A DNA stretch of 64,000 nucleotides from Leptidea sinapis. Taxonomy: Eukaryota > Arthropoda > Insecta > Lepidoptera > Pieridae. The notes below the pieces were generated by a model. The model was not told where the DNA came from and did no database searches. It saw nothing but the letters and a program-made list of their open reading frames with translations. This document shows, piece by piece, positions 48,612 to 60,599 of this stretch. How positions within the stretch are numbered: position 1 is the first letter of the stretch; each line of letters begins with the position of its first letter. A program made the position numbers and the translations under genes. Where the stretch lies: assembly GCF_905404315.1 (NCBI RefSeq), contig NC_066288.1, positions 992,001 through 1,056,000 of the forward strand, given 5' to 3'.

Positions 48612-51600
48612 ATGCCGAGACGTTGTGCTTTCGGTTGTGCGCTCCGTGGTAAGTAAAATATTCTCTTAAATCTTAACAGTATAGTTTATTGTATTGACTA
48701 ATCTTGTAATAATTAAATTATCATATAAGGTTTGTTCTACTCTCAGGTTCTACTACCGGTCCGTAGATTGAATTTGCAATCATGGTTAAAACTATTATAA
48801 ACATACCGGTTTTCTGTATCTTGCCGCAAAGATTAAACTCCAATCCCCTTATGTCAGACTTCACTTTCCCTAACTTATATGGTTTAATAATAATTGACAG
48901 CTGTGCTGGCTTCTGACACCATTTTTATCAAGAGAAAAGTCAATATATGAGTCCAAAATCTAATACTAGCCCAATGGTCATAACACTAGGTTATCACAAT
49001 TTATCTGATGGCTTTAATAGTCACTCAATTTATTTAATAATCTTATTTATTATTTTCAGAGATTCCAATGCATCGTTTTCCAGATGCTGTCAAATTTCCT
49101 GAGCAGTTTAAAACTTGGGTCATTCTTGTTGGTAAAACATCTGATTTTGAATGTTATAAGTTAAACATCTGATTTTGAATGTTATAAGAAGAAGAGAATT
49201 TGTGATATACACATTTCTGACAGACACAGAAATCGTAATCAACGGCTAAGCACAATGGCAATTCCGATGCTTCATCTGCCTAGTAAGTCCCCTAATTTAA
49301 CACATATTGAGTTAATATTCGATTCTAAACCTTATTCTGTCAGATTTAGTCACACCACTAAGAATCTTTGTTGAGTTGATGGTTTTTTTGAAGGTATATT
49401 GTATCATTCTGGAAACACCTGATTTTCTTACACAGTTGTGATTACAAAATTCAATGGTTCCATTTCTAGCTGAAACTGGTTCATTATCAATGATAATCAT
49501 TTAATAATGAAACATAATCTTTACATATTTACATTATTTTTCAGGACAACTACAGAGTCAAGTAATCTTAGGACAAGCGTCATCCACACAACATTTACTG
49601 CCTACAATAATACAGCAAGACTGTTCAGGTAAATAATTTTTAAAACTTATTTACAATGTCGTAAAGGTTACTATAACATAAGTGACATTCTTAATGATAC
49701 CACAGAAATGGCATGGAGCGGCCACCCTCAGGGTATTAAATAATAAATTTTATTGTATGAAATAACATTGTAACCATATTTTTATGCAAAAAATGAAGCC
49801 CGCTGAGTATCTTATGCCCTTACTTCTCAGGTCTGAGGTATACTTTTTCCAATATGTAGTATTGACTTTCTGTAAGTGATATTATATCCTATTTCGAATA
49901 AAATATTCAGAAAGAATATAAAGGCAAACTCGATTGCTGATAAAAATCTGTCAAAATTTAGCGTAGAAATGGGCATTGACAATTTGATTTTGTTCTGCTT
50001 TTAATCCCATGTCTTTTATGTTTTTTCTTAAAATTATTGATATTTATGGACATACACATACAAAATTTTGATGTATTTCTTGGTTGTAATTTTAAAATCT
50101 TGGGCCCATAAAATGTTATTGATTGAAAATCCCACATTTGATCTTGATCTTAATGTCATGTTTTCATATAATATAGTCTTCATAATTTCATTTCATTTAC
50201 ATAAGATTTTACAAATCACAATAAAAGTTCTCCGGTTCTCTGTGACATACAAATAATAAATAATCATTAATCTATTATTATGTTTAATTTTTACAGAGCC
50301 ATATGTGAGCAACTTTATTTTAGAAAAAGCATTAACTTGAACAACATTCCTACCTGTAGCTGCAGGTAAAATTAACATATTTTTTTCAATTTGTTGGCTA
50401 TTATGAATAATAATAAATATATAAATTAATTATTATATTTTGTTTTGAACACATACCAAAATATTATATAATATTATATATTTCTATCTATTATACACAA
50501 CTAAACCATAAATAAAAACAAAATTTTATGATTTTAAATTTTGTGAGTAGTGTAGGTATGTCTTTTTTTCTATAATGGTTTTGTTTGACAGCTTATTTCA
50601 ACTTGTGATTTAATTTGAGCTCTAGACTTTTAAGAAATTCTGCCCTGGTTCTACATTTACTGAGTGCTACTTCATTATGATTTGATTTTTGGTTTTATTT
50701 TTATTTTTCTCCATTATCGTCTGATTGAAATTGACGATTGAAATGATTTGAAAAGTATAGTTAAAATTCACTCCGACAAAGTGGGCAACAAACTACATAA
50801 GTATTATTTCCAATTTCAGATGCATCTCAACAATTTACTTTAGCAAGGTGCTTGATGCTGGAACATAATTATAGTTTTATTAGCAAGCCTAAAGGAACAG
50901 CTGGAAAAGGTATTAATATTATTATACTAATATTACAAATGGGAAAGATTCTGATTTGTTTTGAAAATATTGTTTTTATACTTTTTTATCCAAAAAGTGC
51001 TGAATAAATTTGTATGAAATTTGGCATAGTTTATGATCTTTTGTCTAGGTGGGCAAAGTAGTTCCCTCATAGTCCCGGAGCTGGGGACAAAAATCAGCAA
51101 GATTCTTGTAATGGCCCATCATTTATTTTGTAGTATGTGAGTCCAAGTTAGGGAGTAGCACACCTGACAATGGCGGGCTTTGATGTTATATTACAACACC
51201 TATAAGAAATTAAACATAATAAGAAATTCGAAAGGTCTTTATTTAACAAAGATTAACCATAAATATGACAGTAATTTTATAACAGCAGATTAATGCATGA
51301 CATGACATAAGACTATTGAGCCAAATGTCTTTTTGATGAAGGTTGCATTGGTACCTGATAGGATTGAGAACAGCTAATGTCCGTGTGGGAATGAATTTTT
51401 GAATATATTTTTATTCATTACTAGCTGACCCGACAGACGTCGTGCTGTACATATTAAATTCTTCTTCTCATCAAAACCTTTACTGGACTTCCACAAATAT
51501 TCAAGACCGAAATTAGCCAAATTGATCCAGCCATTCTCAAGTTTTAGCAAGACTAACAAACAGCAATTCTTTTTTATATATATAGACGTTAAGACTGAAT

Positions 51601-51821
51601 CCCTTTTCATATTGTCTATTTATTTAATACCATATAATACATATATTATACTATACAATTTGTAAATTAAACATTCTTTCACAGATCTAATGGCTCCACA
51701 GTGCACAAAGATCAAGCATCTTCAAGCAGAAATATCGTGCTTGCGAAAAAAAGGACAATCTTTCAAAGCAAGGTTAAAAGGTGGTGCAGATCGATCAATC
51801 GAATTTTATCCGGAAAATTAA
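48612..51821 (+). CDS. THAP zinc-finger protein gene, frame broken by a 28-bp tandem duplication
   Basis: Five exons: 48612-48648, 49060-49282, 49545-49628, 50820-50909, 51685-51821. All borders are GT/AG with continuous phase 1. An in-frame ATG 15 bases upstream (48597) is also possible, but MPRRCAFGC is the usual THAP start. Exons 1-2 carry the C2CH THAP DNA-binding domain: CAFGC, PMHRFPDAVKFPEQFKTW, RICDIHFSD and the AIPMLHLP end. The C-terminus has a coiled-coil-like helix (KIKHLQAEISCLRKK). In exon 2, 49133-49160 is duplicated as 49161-49188 (28 bases, one mismatch). This shifts the frame and gives a TGA between the W-containing half and the RICDIHF half. Without the extra copy the exons sum to 543 bases, 180 codons plus stop. 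Either a disrupted allele or pseudogene, or an assembly error. THAP proteins are often derived from P-element-type transposases; no transposase domain is seen here. Confidence 0.78.
49133..49188 (+). repeat. 28-bp tandem duplication inside THAP exon 2
   Basis: Two adjacent copies of a 28-base unit containing CATCTGATTTTGAATGTTAT; they differ only at the second base (A or T). Length not divisible by three. Confidence 0.9.
49655..49910 (+). mobile_element. Second-family LINE 3' end in THAP intron 3
   Basis: GTAAAGGTTACTATAACATA, TTCTTAATGATACCACAGAA, then GGCATGGAGCGGCCACCCTC and the 3' UTR with TCTCAGGTCTGAGGTA, matching 19.85-20.09 kb. Only about 250 bases, 5'-truncated. Confidence 0.75.
50965..51600. 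repeat. Repeat-derived sequence in THAP intron 4
   Basis: 51420-51595 begins CTAGCTGACCCGACAGACGT and ends in a TATATATATAGACG-type tail, a very common lepidopteran repeat end. 51525-51560 has the paired AATTGATCCAGCCATTCTCA string of the same family. About 50985-51140 (AAATTTGTATGAAATTTGGC) looks related. Confidence 0.5.
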
Positions 51822-51984
51822 CATATTATGTGGGTGAAGACGAAACAAAAACAGCTGCCCTACAATATTATGATAAACATAAACATTATAAAAATAAAAA
51901 GTAATATGCAAACATTGCTTTTTATTTCTCTCACCCAATAACTTCAATTACTCAAACCAACACTACTAAATCCTATCCTTTATG

Positions 51985-52112
51985 TTCTATGTTGTGGCAA
52001 AATTAAATAACTAACTCTACGCGCAATTTCAACATGGTAAAAAATTGCAATACCTACATTAAAGAGTAGAGTTAGTTATTTAATTGCGTCACAACATTAA
52101 AAATGAATTTCA
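51985..52112. mobile_element. Foldback element downstream of the THAP gene
   Basis: Arms TTGTGGCAAAATTAAATAAC, TAACTCTAC and GTAGAGTTAGTTATTTAATT, GCGTCACAAC pair almost fully around a centre of about 50 bases. Non-coding; it may lie in the THAP 3' UTR or just beyond. Confidence 0.6.
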
Positions 52113-52559
52113 TAATTTCGAGCTAATATTTTATTATAGTTATTTTCGGGGCCAATATTCAGATGGCGCTAGTTTTGAAATAGACAGCTCATAATGCGTA
52201 GAGAGGGCTCTCTTTTCCCTATATATTATTATACTCTTTGGGATGATATAACTCGAGCAAGTTGAGCACTAGTATATTATTACTCTTATCTATGGAGATG
52301 GACTCGAGTCTCGACCACAGAACACTATTACCCAAAGAGGATGTAAATACTACATAAAAGCACTTGGCCATATATGACCTTAATTATTGTAAAATTATGT
52401 AATAATTCACTTTTATCACTCTCACATTGTGTTTTTTACTCAACTGATCTTGTCCGTGCTTCTTCGTACCTCACTAATTAAATTATGTATCAATTATAAA
52501 TATTCACCAGATATAAACGAAATATCTACATTTTAAATTTAACCCCAACTCTTATATTA

Positions 52560-52862
52560 GACAATACTTATTTGAAAGATCGGCAAGAATCATCGGCGAT
52601 CAAGTAATCTCGATGGGCGTTGCGTAGATATCTGGGTCTCTCTCTGCATGTTCTACTTGTTCGAGTTGATACCAGCAGCAGAATTCTACTACCAGAAAAC
52701 AATTAAGAAACGTATTAGATTAGAGTATACTCCTAACTCAAAAGCCAGCAATGCATCTCTTGAACCCAAATGTTGCGGATGTCCATAGGTGGTTGGCTCA
52801 CAACTTTCCATCACGTGAGCCACTTGCCCGTTTCACCCTTCTTATATAAAAAAAAGTAGAAG
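52560..52862 (+). mobile_element. Heavily decayed Jockey-like LINE 3' end
   Basis: The plus strand encodes FERSARIIGDQVI, then scattered remains of the tail, and ends CCATCACGTGAGCCACTTGC followed by an A run. It shares its end with 34725-34840. Confidence 0.55.
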
Positions 52863-52864
52863 AA

Positions 52865-54458
52865 GAAGGTACTTACACTAAAATTTGTTTTGCCTTGAAG
52901 AATAAATTCAATTACTTATAATTATTCTCAGCCTCTGCTTTCTTAAATTATCACATCACTCAACCTAAATCTAACCGGTTAACGCTGCAAGCGTTCCGTA
53001 AGTGAACATTGAGCATTAGTAGTACAAAGTCAAGGTTACTTTTCAAATTAGATCGATTTACTGTATCTTTGAAACTTGTATCGTTCCATCGTCTACTGCT
53101 CAGTTCAGTTCGCTGAAGTTAGTTATGATTTTATATTGGAATCAGTGACAAACTTAGCAAATGGTCCATCTTCATCATCTGGCCATAAAAATAACACTAA
53201 AGATCTAAACTGTAGCGTACTGCACACTGCACGCGTTTCGCACAGAAAGGAGTCATGTGTTGATATTTTCACAGACTGTGAGTGTATTCCTTGTGAGTTA
53301 ATAGTAAGAATTATTTAGAGACAAATATTGGCGGAATTAACACTAAAGAAAACTCAAATCATTTGGATAATTATGGATTTCCGCAAAGTAACGCCTACTT
53401 CTATAAATATTTTTTTGTAAGAATACTAATTGCATGCGTCTGTTCATTAAGTCATTAAGTGTTTTTTTTACCTTTTTTCTTTATTTAAATTCATAGTGAT
53501 AACGACAGTATGAAATGATTAATTACATAATTTCTATGCAATTTCCAGAATCATTCTTGATATTTGTAACATTATTATTATCGTTAAACAAACAAAAATG
53601 TGCTCAATATTTGAACCAGTCAATAAAATCAATATGCAGCTTAGTGCTTACTGCTATTGCTTGTTCATAATCATAAATTATAGCCAGAATTATTCGGTAC
53701 GATCCGGACGGTAATAATAATTTTGTGTGATGCACAAGTCGATAAACTATCGAATATGGTCCAGTCCACACCGCGCCCAATGGTTCGACCGTACCAAATC
53801 CGATCATGTTTTTGAACCCTTATGGGTTGACTTACAATCATACTATTATAAAAAGTTTATATATAATATTTACAATATGCATATTGTAAAACATAAGAGC
53901 TATAATTCTATAAGTGTAATATGTACTCAACAATTCAACATGCATACTTAGTAGCTTGTAGGCCAAAGAGTATAACAATATATAGGTAGGCTGTACATAC
54001 CTATAATTGGTAATTTTATGTAGCTAAAACGTACCAAGACAGTGTTGGCTGGTAGAGGCTACAAAATTTCGAATTACCTACCTAGTACCTACCTACTTCC
54101 TTTCATAATTGATTCAGATTTCAGACAGTATGAGTAGTGTAATGTGAGGAGAGGACTGAGGAATTGAAATAAAAAATCGACCGTGGTGATTTCCGTGAAC
54201 ATCATAAAATTTAAAGAGTCGACAAACATTTAGGACCTTCGTTGATGTAAATTAAATATGGCTATGTATATCTAGACGATGCACATTAATACGCGGACCA
54301 GAATCTAATGATTTTTAAAATATTTTCGGAGCCATTTACACATGGCGAAGAGTCACGTAGACTTGTGTTTTGTTAAAGTGAATCGTTAGTTTAAGTGCTT
54401 CATAATAATTGGATTATTACTTATCGTTCATAATTTTGGTATTATTTACTTAATTAAA
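52865..54458. other. Upstream flank of the KDM5-like gene
   Basis: No gene recognised. 53325-53412 is a fragment of the foldback family (GGCGGAATTAACACTAAAGA, then GGATAATTATGGATTTCCGC). The last 150 bases before 54459 would be promoter and 5' UTR. I cannot point to a TATA box with confidence. Confidence 0.4.
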
Positions 54459-56891
54459 ATGGATAGCAAAAATATACAGAAAAATGCTATGCAGAAAAGT
54501 GCTGAATTTACATTTACACCTCCACCAGAAGCTCCTGTTTTTCAGCCTACACTGGAAGAATTTGCGGATCCCTTGGGGTATATTGCTAAAATTCGTCCCG
54601 TGGCCGAAAAAACGGGTATTTGTAAGATAAAGCCACCATCCAGATGGCAGCCTCCCTTTTCGTTAGATGTCGACAAACTAAAATTTGTTCCACGAATACA
54701 AAAAGTGAATGAATTGGAAGCCATAACACGTCTGAAGCTTTTATTTCTTGAAAAAATATTGAAATTTTGGGACTTACAAGGATCTCCACTGAAAATACCC
54801 ATGCTCGAAAATAAAACATTGGATTTATACTGTCTTAAATTTTGGGTTGATGAAGAAGGTGGTTTCGAAGAATGTAATTCTCCAAAAAAATGGAGAAAAA
54901 TAGCACATGCAATGGGATATGGCCAAAATACTAGCACAATTAATTTTCTTCGGAATAATTATGAAAAGGTTTTGCTACCATATGAAATATTTGAAAAAAG
55001 CAAGGCGGATATCTTGAAATCAGTTAAAAAATCTGAACCGAAACCAGAAATCTATGAAACAGAGATAGGCCAGCAGGTTATGAAAGAAATCTCTATTGAA
55101 TCCATCACTAAAGTAAGAGAACACATTAAGGATGAAAAACCCAATACAAGCATAAAGAAAACTAAAACTGGATCAGATATAAAGCCTGACTTAGACCAAA
55201 GTAAAGATAGTGAGGCAATGAAATGCAACAGGGAATTAAGACGTCTTGCCTGTTATGGCCCTGGACCAAAAATGCCAGGATTAAATGATGAGGAATTTGA
55301 TATAACTAAATCTAGAAAGAGACCAAGATATGATTTAGATCCATTAGCAATACATATTTGTGCAATTTGTCAGAAAGAACACAGGGATGACTTACTTCTG
55401 ATATGCAATGGTTGCTCAGACACATACCATACCTTTTGCCTCAAACCACCTCTTAGTGCAGTACCTGATGGTGACTGGCGTTGCCCATGTTGTATTGCTC
55501 AAGAAGTACACAAGCCAGCTGAAGCATTTGGTTTTGCTCAAGCAGAAAGAGAATACACTTTACAACAGTTTGGTGAAATGGCAGATAAATTTAAGTCTGA
55601 TTATTTTGGAATGTCGGGCCATTTGGTACCTACCCAAATAGCAGAAAAAGAATTTTGGCGCATTATTTCGTCAGTAGAAGAAGATGTCACCGTAGAATAT
55701 GGCGCTGATCTACATTCCATGGACCATGGATCTGGCTTTCCTACAAAATCATCCATTAATCTGTTTCCTGGTGATCAAGAATATGTTGATTCTGGATGGA
55801 ATTTGAATAATCTTCCAGTTTTGGATGGGTCTGTGCTAAGGTTCATAAATGCAGATATATCTGGAATGACTGTACCCTGGATGTATGTTGGAATGTGTTT
55901 CTCAGCATTTTGTTGGCATAATGAAGATCATTGGAGTTACTCTATCAATTACTTGCATTGGGGTGAAGCAAAGACTTGGTATGGAGTGCCTGGAAGTGGT
56001 GCAGAATTATTAGAAAAGGCCATGAAAGCAGCTGCCCCAGATTTGTTTAAATCACAACCAGATCTCCTTCATCAATTGGTAACAATAATGAATCCAAATA
56101 TTTTAATGGCAGCTGGTGTACCTATTTATAGAACTGATCAGAATGCTGGAGAATTTGTTGTTACATTTCCTCGTGCTTATCATGCTGGGTTTAATCAAGG
56201 ATATAACTTTGCAGAAGCTGTTAATTTTGCTCCACCTGATTGGCTTAAAATTGGTAGAGAGTGTATTATGCATTATAAGAACCTCAAAAGATTCTGTGTA
56301 TTTTCTCATGATGAACTTATATGTAAAATGGCTTTAGAGGGTGATCGCTTAGATCTAGAAACCGCTCTGGAAACACAAAAGGAACTTGTTCGTGCAACTG
56401 AAGAGGAAGGTCGTTTGAGGTCATTGGTCTCTAGAAAAGGTTTGAAAAATATAAGGAGAACAGCATTTGAATTATTAGGTGATGATGAAAGGCTTTGTGA
56501 GGTTTGCAAAACTACTTGTTTTTTATCTTCTGTCTCCTGTCTAGAATGTAAACACATGGCATGTCTACAACATGCTGATTCAAAAGAATTTTGTGATTGT
56601 ATATTAGGAAAGAAAGTATTATATTATCGTTATGATATGAACGAACTTCACATAATGCTGCAAACAATTGATTTCAGAGTAAATAGTTTTGATAAATGGA
56701 TGACTGAATCTAAAAAAATACTCTTGCCAACAGCCCCAGATATTGGGAGACTGCAGAAGTTAAAACTTTTGGTGGATGAGGCAGAAGAATTGAAAATTCC
56801 CAAGTGTACATTACTGACACAATTGAAAAATGAATATTCTAAAGCCACATCAAACATTGAGTCCATTGTAATTGAGTTAGATGATGATTAG
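54459..56891 (+). CDS. Intronless KDM5/Lid-like H3K4 demethylase, truncated after C5HC2 (probable retrogene)
   Basis: A single uninterrupted 810-codon frame. Domains in order: JmjN (~25-66), ARID (~88-178), PHD1 (299-345: C301/C304, C316/C319, H324/C327, C342/C345 all present), JmjC (~436-602) and C5HC2 zinc finger (~680-715, CEVCKTTC ... CLECKH ... CDC). A short start of PLU-1 follows, ending in an acidic DDD. The Fe(II) ligands are kept: H487 and E489 (WHNEDHWSYSINYLHWGE) and H575 (PRAYHAGFNQGYNF). The likely 2-oxoglutarate lysine K505 (AKTWYGVPG) is also kept. KDM5 proteins remove methyl groups from H3K4me2/3 in the nucleus. Family members are usually about 1,500-1,800 residues with PLU-1 and two more PHD fingers, all missing here. 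No introns, versus many introns expected in a parent gene, suggests retroposition; an open frame with intact catalytic residues suggests selection. Candidate AATAAA signals lie at 57686 and 57994. Confidence 0.92.
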   Translation: MDSKNIQKNAMQKSAEFTFTPPPEAPVFQPTLEEFADPLGYIAKIRPVAEKTGICKIKPPSRWQPPFSLDVDKLKFVPRIQKVNELEAITRLKLLFLEKILKFWDLQGSPLKIPMLENKTLDLYCLKFWVDEEGGFEECNSPKKWRKIAHAMGYGQNTSTINFLRNNYEKVLLPYEIFEKSKADILKSVKKSEPKPEIYETEIGQQVMKEISIESITKVREHIKDEKPNTSIKKTKTGSDIKPDLDQSKDSEAMKCNRELRRLACYGPGPKMPGLNDEEFDITKSRKRPRYDLDPLAIHICAICQKEHRDDLLLICNGCSDTYHTFCLKPPLSAVPDGDWRCPCCIAQEVHKPAEAFGFAQAEREYTLQQFGEMADKFKSDYFGMSGHLVPTQIAEKEFWRIISSVEEDVTVEYGADLHSMDHGSGFPTKSSINLFPGDQEYVDSGWNLNNLPVLDGSVLRFINADISGMTVPWMYVGMCFSAFCWHNEDHWSYSINYLHWGEAKTWYGVPGSGAELLEKAMKAAAPDLFKSQPDLLHQLVTIMNPNILMAAGVPIYRTDQNAGEFVVTFPRAYHAGFNQGYNFAEAVNFAPPDWLKIGRECIMHYKNLKRFCVFSHDELICKMALEGDRLDLETALETQKELVRATEEEGRLRSLVSRKGLKNIRRTAFELLGDDERLCEVCKTTCFLSSVSCLECKHMACLQHADSKEFCDCILGKKVLYYRYDMNELHIMLQTIDFRVNSFDKWMTESKKILLPTAPDIGRLQKLKLLVDEAEELKIPKCTLLTQLKNEYSKATSNIESIVIELDDD

Positions 56892-58390
56892 AATATGATA
56901 GTATACATTATTTAATGTGGTCCTCTAGTACAAAGGTTAGAATTATATTTAAGTGTAGGTTGGATTGTGATTTGTGAGCAAATAGGATATTATAAAGTTA
57001 AATAAGGACACATTTCTTCTCAGTAGTTCATCACAATTAAATGTGATTTATTTTATCATCACAACCTTGATAGCTATTATAAACCTTCATATAAGTAACT
57101 ATTATAAATATGAATGTAAATTTTCAGCAGGTGGATTCTGCAAATATAATATGTGTATATAAAGGTCCAGCTTTTGAACTTATTAGTATTAATTGGAAGC
57201 TATTAATATGATAATCCTATTACAAAAAACATTTGCCTAATCTTGCTCAAGGTAATATTAGCTTTTAAAATGTTGAATAGCTTTGTATGGTTGTTGAACT
57301 TTCTAAATCCCTTTCGTAGCAGATATTAATTAGGCCAAAGAAAACACTGAAATACTTTTTTAAATTTTGTCTGGGATATAAAATTAATGCAAGCATCTTA
57401 CCAGTTATACCATACTTTTTATGTTTTGGAACTATTAGGGGTATAAGAAATTTGGAATGTTTATTAGGTGTAATCCCACCGTTCTTAAAATATTGTGTGT
57501 AAGTAATGTTTAAGGTGATATTGGTAAATATTGAAATGACATTGAATGATTTGCTAAGTATTAGCACTAAGGTAGCAATGATTAAATAATATTTGTAATA
57601 GATATTAATTTAAACTTTAAATAATATTGTTTTTGTAGTATGTCTCATCACAACACTGCATATTGCAGCTTCTAATTATTATGAAAATAAAGTTGCAAGA
57701 GATATTGAAATTTTGAAATATAAACATATTATGATTCCTTGATCTCATTCAGTATTATGTTATGTTGTGGGCTTATTCTGTAACTAAAAATGTTATACAA
57801 TTGCTTAACATGCTTTTAATTGTGACAGAAACCTTTAACATAATTTTCAGTTTAAAGGCTTATTTGATACAAAGAAATGTAATTTATTGAAACTTCCTAT
57901 GTCATAGATACTTATTTAAATAATTTAGATAAGATATGGAATGTTAAGTAATGTAATGATAACAAGTTCTTACATTTGCTTTGTAATTTATTTAATAAAG
58001 GAAATGATTTAGAATCATATTAATACAAATGACACATTAGTTACAAAATGTTAGGTATTTAGTGTGAGGTAACACAATGCACGCCTAAAACTGACACAAT
58101 TTTGTGTATGGTTTATAACACCAGTGCATGTTGTGGGGCCAGGTCCTCATGAAGGGAAAAGAAAGCTATGGAAAAAAGGCAAAAGAATACGTGAGGCAAG
58201 TTAAAAAGAAGGGAACCTTTCCGTTCGCTGTTGTTACTTGTCATGAGTTTATCTTGTGTGTTCCTCTAAGTTACGTCTTTCACCAATGTGACACTTTGTG
58301 TTTTCTCTTTCATTTCTGAAACGATCGTTTTTCGAATTAATTATTAAGGAGAATAATTATTGTTCAGAGAGAATCTCCTTACGTGTAGCC
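56892..58390. other. 3' flank of the KDM5-like gene
   Basis: AT-rich and mostly unique-looking. AATAAA occurs at 57686-57691 and 57994-57999. The next coding part of KDM5 (PLU-1 remainder, PHD2/3) is not recognisable after the stop at 56889-56891, so the truncation is not a simple recent nonsense mutation with the tail still present. Confidence 0.45.
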
Positions 58391-58394
58391 TTTC

Positions 58395-58482
58395 CTAACT
58401 AAGTTAACACTTAAGAGAAACTCATAACATTTGAATAATTATGGATTTCTGCAAAAAAACGCCTAATTCAATAAATTTTCTT
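58395..58482 (+). mobile_element. Foldback-family tail fragment
   Basis: AGTTAACACTTAAGAGAAAC, then AATAATTATGGATTTCTGCA and CGCCTAATTCAATAAATTTT, matching the right arm and tail of the copy at 61.69-61.96 kb. Confidence 0.55.
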
Positions 58483-58484
58483 GA

Positions 58485-59770
58485 ATCATGACGTATTTTT
58501 GTGGTGTGGCTTTTAATAACAAATGAGTATGGTTTATCTTATCTATATCGGTATCAATAAATCAAATTAGTACCACCGCTTCAAAATAAATGACGTGCTG
58601 AGAGAAGAAGCGTAGATACTGTACCTATTACGCGCGCCGATGATTTTAAAGCGGTGGAGAGCAAACATTAAAATGGCATCATAAACAAATTAGTTTACGT
58701 CTAACAAATTTAATTCTCAAATATTTTTTTAGATGGTGTAATTTTATCTTACATCACATACGTTTTTTATAATTACCACCGGAAATTTGCACGCGATGAG
58801 AATTACGAAACGGCCTGTCTAACTTACCAATGTATCGCATTTGACTTTCGAAAGTATAAGAATTGATCCAGACGTTGGTGGCGGGCAGCTTTGGCGTTTC
58901 AATAATAGAGCCTTAAACTGTTTAATAATTCATTACTTTTTCGTACTTATGTATATTTTGAAATATTTGATTTTGGTGACAGTGTGTAGGTACCACATTC
59001 ACCGAGGTAGGAGGAGGTACCTCGTATTAATTAGTGCGTCACATTACATATTATATCTATGTAAATGCCATTACTTGAAAATTAAGTTCGACTGACTTGC
59101 ATATATGGTAAAAATAGTTTTTAATTTTATTATAACCAGTGAAATAGCTAATTATTTTAGCGAAACTATAATGCCTCCTGGAGAATTATATAATCTGTTT
59201 AATGCCACTGAAATATAATTTTATTGAATTATTTACTTTAGTCGAAAAGACAGAATATCTATATATGTATATATGAGTAAGTTAATGTAAGACGTTAGAT
59301 TATAAAATTTATCTAATAGTGTTGCACTCCCGAACATTTGAATTGAGTAAGTTTGTGTGTTATTGTATGTATTTTGTCTTATTCACTTAATTTTTGACAA
59401 ATAAATTGTGAAATACCAAATTATGTATGTATAGTTCACACTATCATTTGTGTTTTAATTTACAAACATACAACCTTAAATGTACGACTATCTTGAGGTA
59501 ACGGTTAATATCTGCCTGTTGTGGCAACAAGGGCGGCGGTACCCTTCTCTAAAATATGGTCGTGGGAGGCGATGTCTGGTCCACGCGTCACGCTCGTAAA
59601 CGGGCGCTATTTGTGGTGTATGATCCAGTTACCAGAACCTCTGCATCATTAATATGAGATGCTCGCAAAATACCTTTATTTATTTACGATGTGTGTGGAT
59701 TGATGCAGATACTGATAGTGGTTTTACTTAATAATTTAAAGTAATTACTTTTTTTTTACTTACCTACTCG
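58485..59770. other. Intergenic, no gene seen
   Basis: AT-rich apart from a GC-richer patch at about 59515-59640 (GGGCGGCGGTACCC, GTCCACGCGTCACGC) that has no recognisable product. The open frame at 58841-59095 has no domain. Confidence 0.35.
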
Positions 59771-59774
59771 TCCA

Positions 59775-59807
59775 TCAAATACTGAATGCCTTACATTCAG
59801 TATTTGA
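59775..59807. repeat. Perfect 14-bp hairpin
   Basis: TCAAATACTGAATG and CATTCAGTATTTGA are exact complements around a 5-base loop CCTTA. Too short on its own for a microRNA precursor; it may be a remnant of a foldback element end. Confidence 0.7.
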
Positions 59808-59889
59808 CGTCTTGAGTATTTTCGTTGCATCACTTTACAAATATGTATTGTAATTGAAATGATTTGTAAAACTATGAAGCTAAGCAAAT

Positions 59890-60265
59890 GTTGATTTAAA
59901 AGAGTGACAATGAGTTTCTTGCTACTTATTCTCATTAACGCTCACTCTTGTTCTGAAGTGGCGGCAGATGTAAATAGAAAAGAAAACTTCTTGACAATTA
60001 TAAGTGTCATTTCTTTGACCTACACGAATAATTTTGATTTGGATAACCGTGAAAGTGTATGTAGGTAGGTATCTATAGATCGACCTGAGGCGTTGTGTAC
60101 CTACCTAGTACGTAACCATACCAGAGTTTTAAGTCAAAGAAACCCAGAAGATCGGCATTCTTTGCCGTATGGGCCAGGGAGTGGTGACTCCAATAATATC
60201 TTTCGACAAGCAGAACTTTCCTATTCCGGGTGACTTGAAGCTTGAATGATTTGATTGACATTCGC
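59890..60265. mobile_element. LINE 3'-end-like repeat and an inverted Jockey-like fragment
   Basis: 59895-60050 has AGTGACAATGAGTTTCTTGC, like the tails near 1.44 and 41.7 kb. 60125-60265 on the minus strand matches the large LINE near 29.22-29.28 kb (TGGCCCATACGGCAAAGAAT, then GCCGATCTTC). The 82-codon plus-strand open frame at 60330-60578 just after is unassigned. Confidence 0.5.
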
Positions 60266-60599
60266 GCGAGGCACGGCTGGCTGACTGATCTTTACAGTCA
60301 GCTACTGCTCTAATTATTGAAACAGGGCTGTGAAGTGGACACTGGTACTACTTGCTTGGAATGGTGTCCATCTCTCATGTCACCTCCGCCACCGTACATT
60401 TTATAAGAGCACCTTCATCAACCTGAGAGATGCTGTAGAAATGTACGGTTTGGCAATGGAGATAATAATAGATGTCCGAGAGGAGCTAGGTCACTTAGCG
60501 CCAATAAATCTCCCGAAAATCTCTATGGTTACCCTAAAGATAAATAATCTTACGGAAATAAAAAATACAGTCGTTTAAAAGTGCCTTTAATACAAAAAA

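Noticed and set aside
54542..54937. Open frames antisense to the KDM5-like gene
   Set aside because: Shadows of a real coding sequence on the opposite strand, with no independent support.
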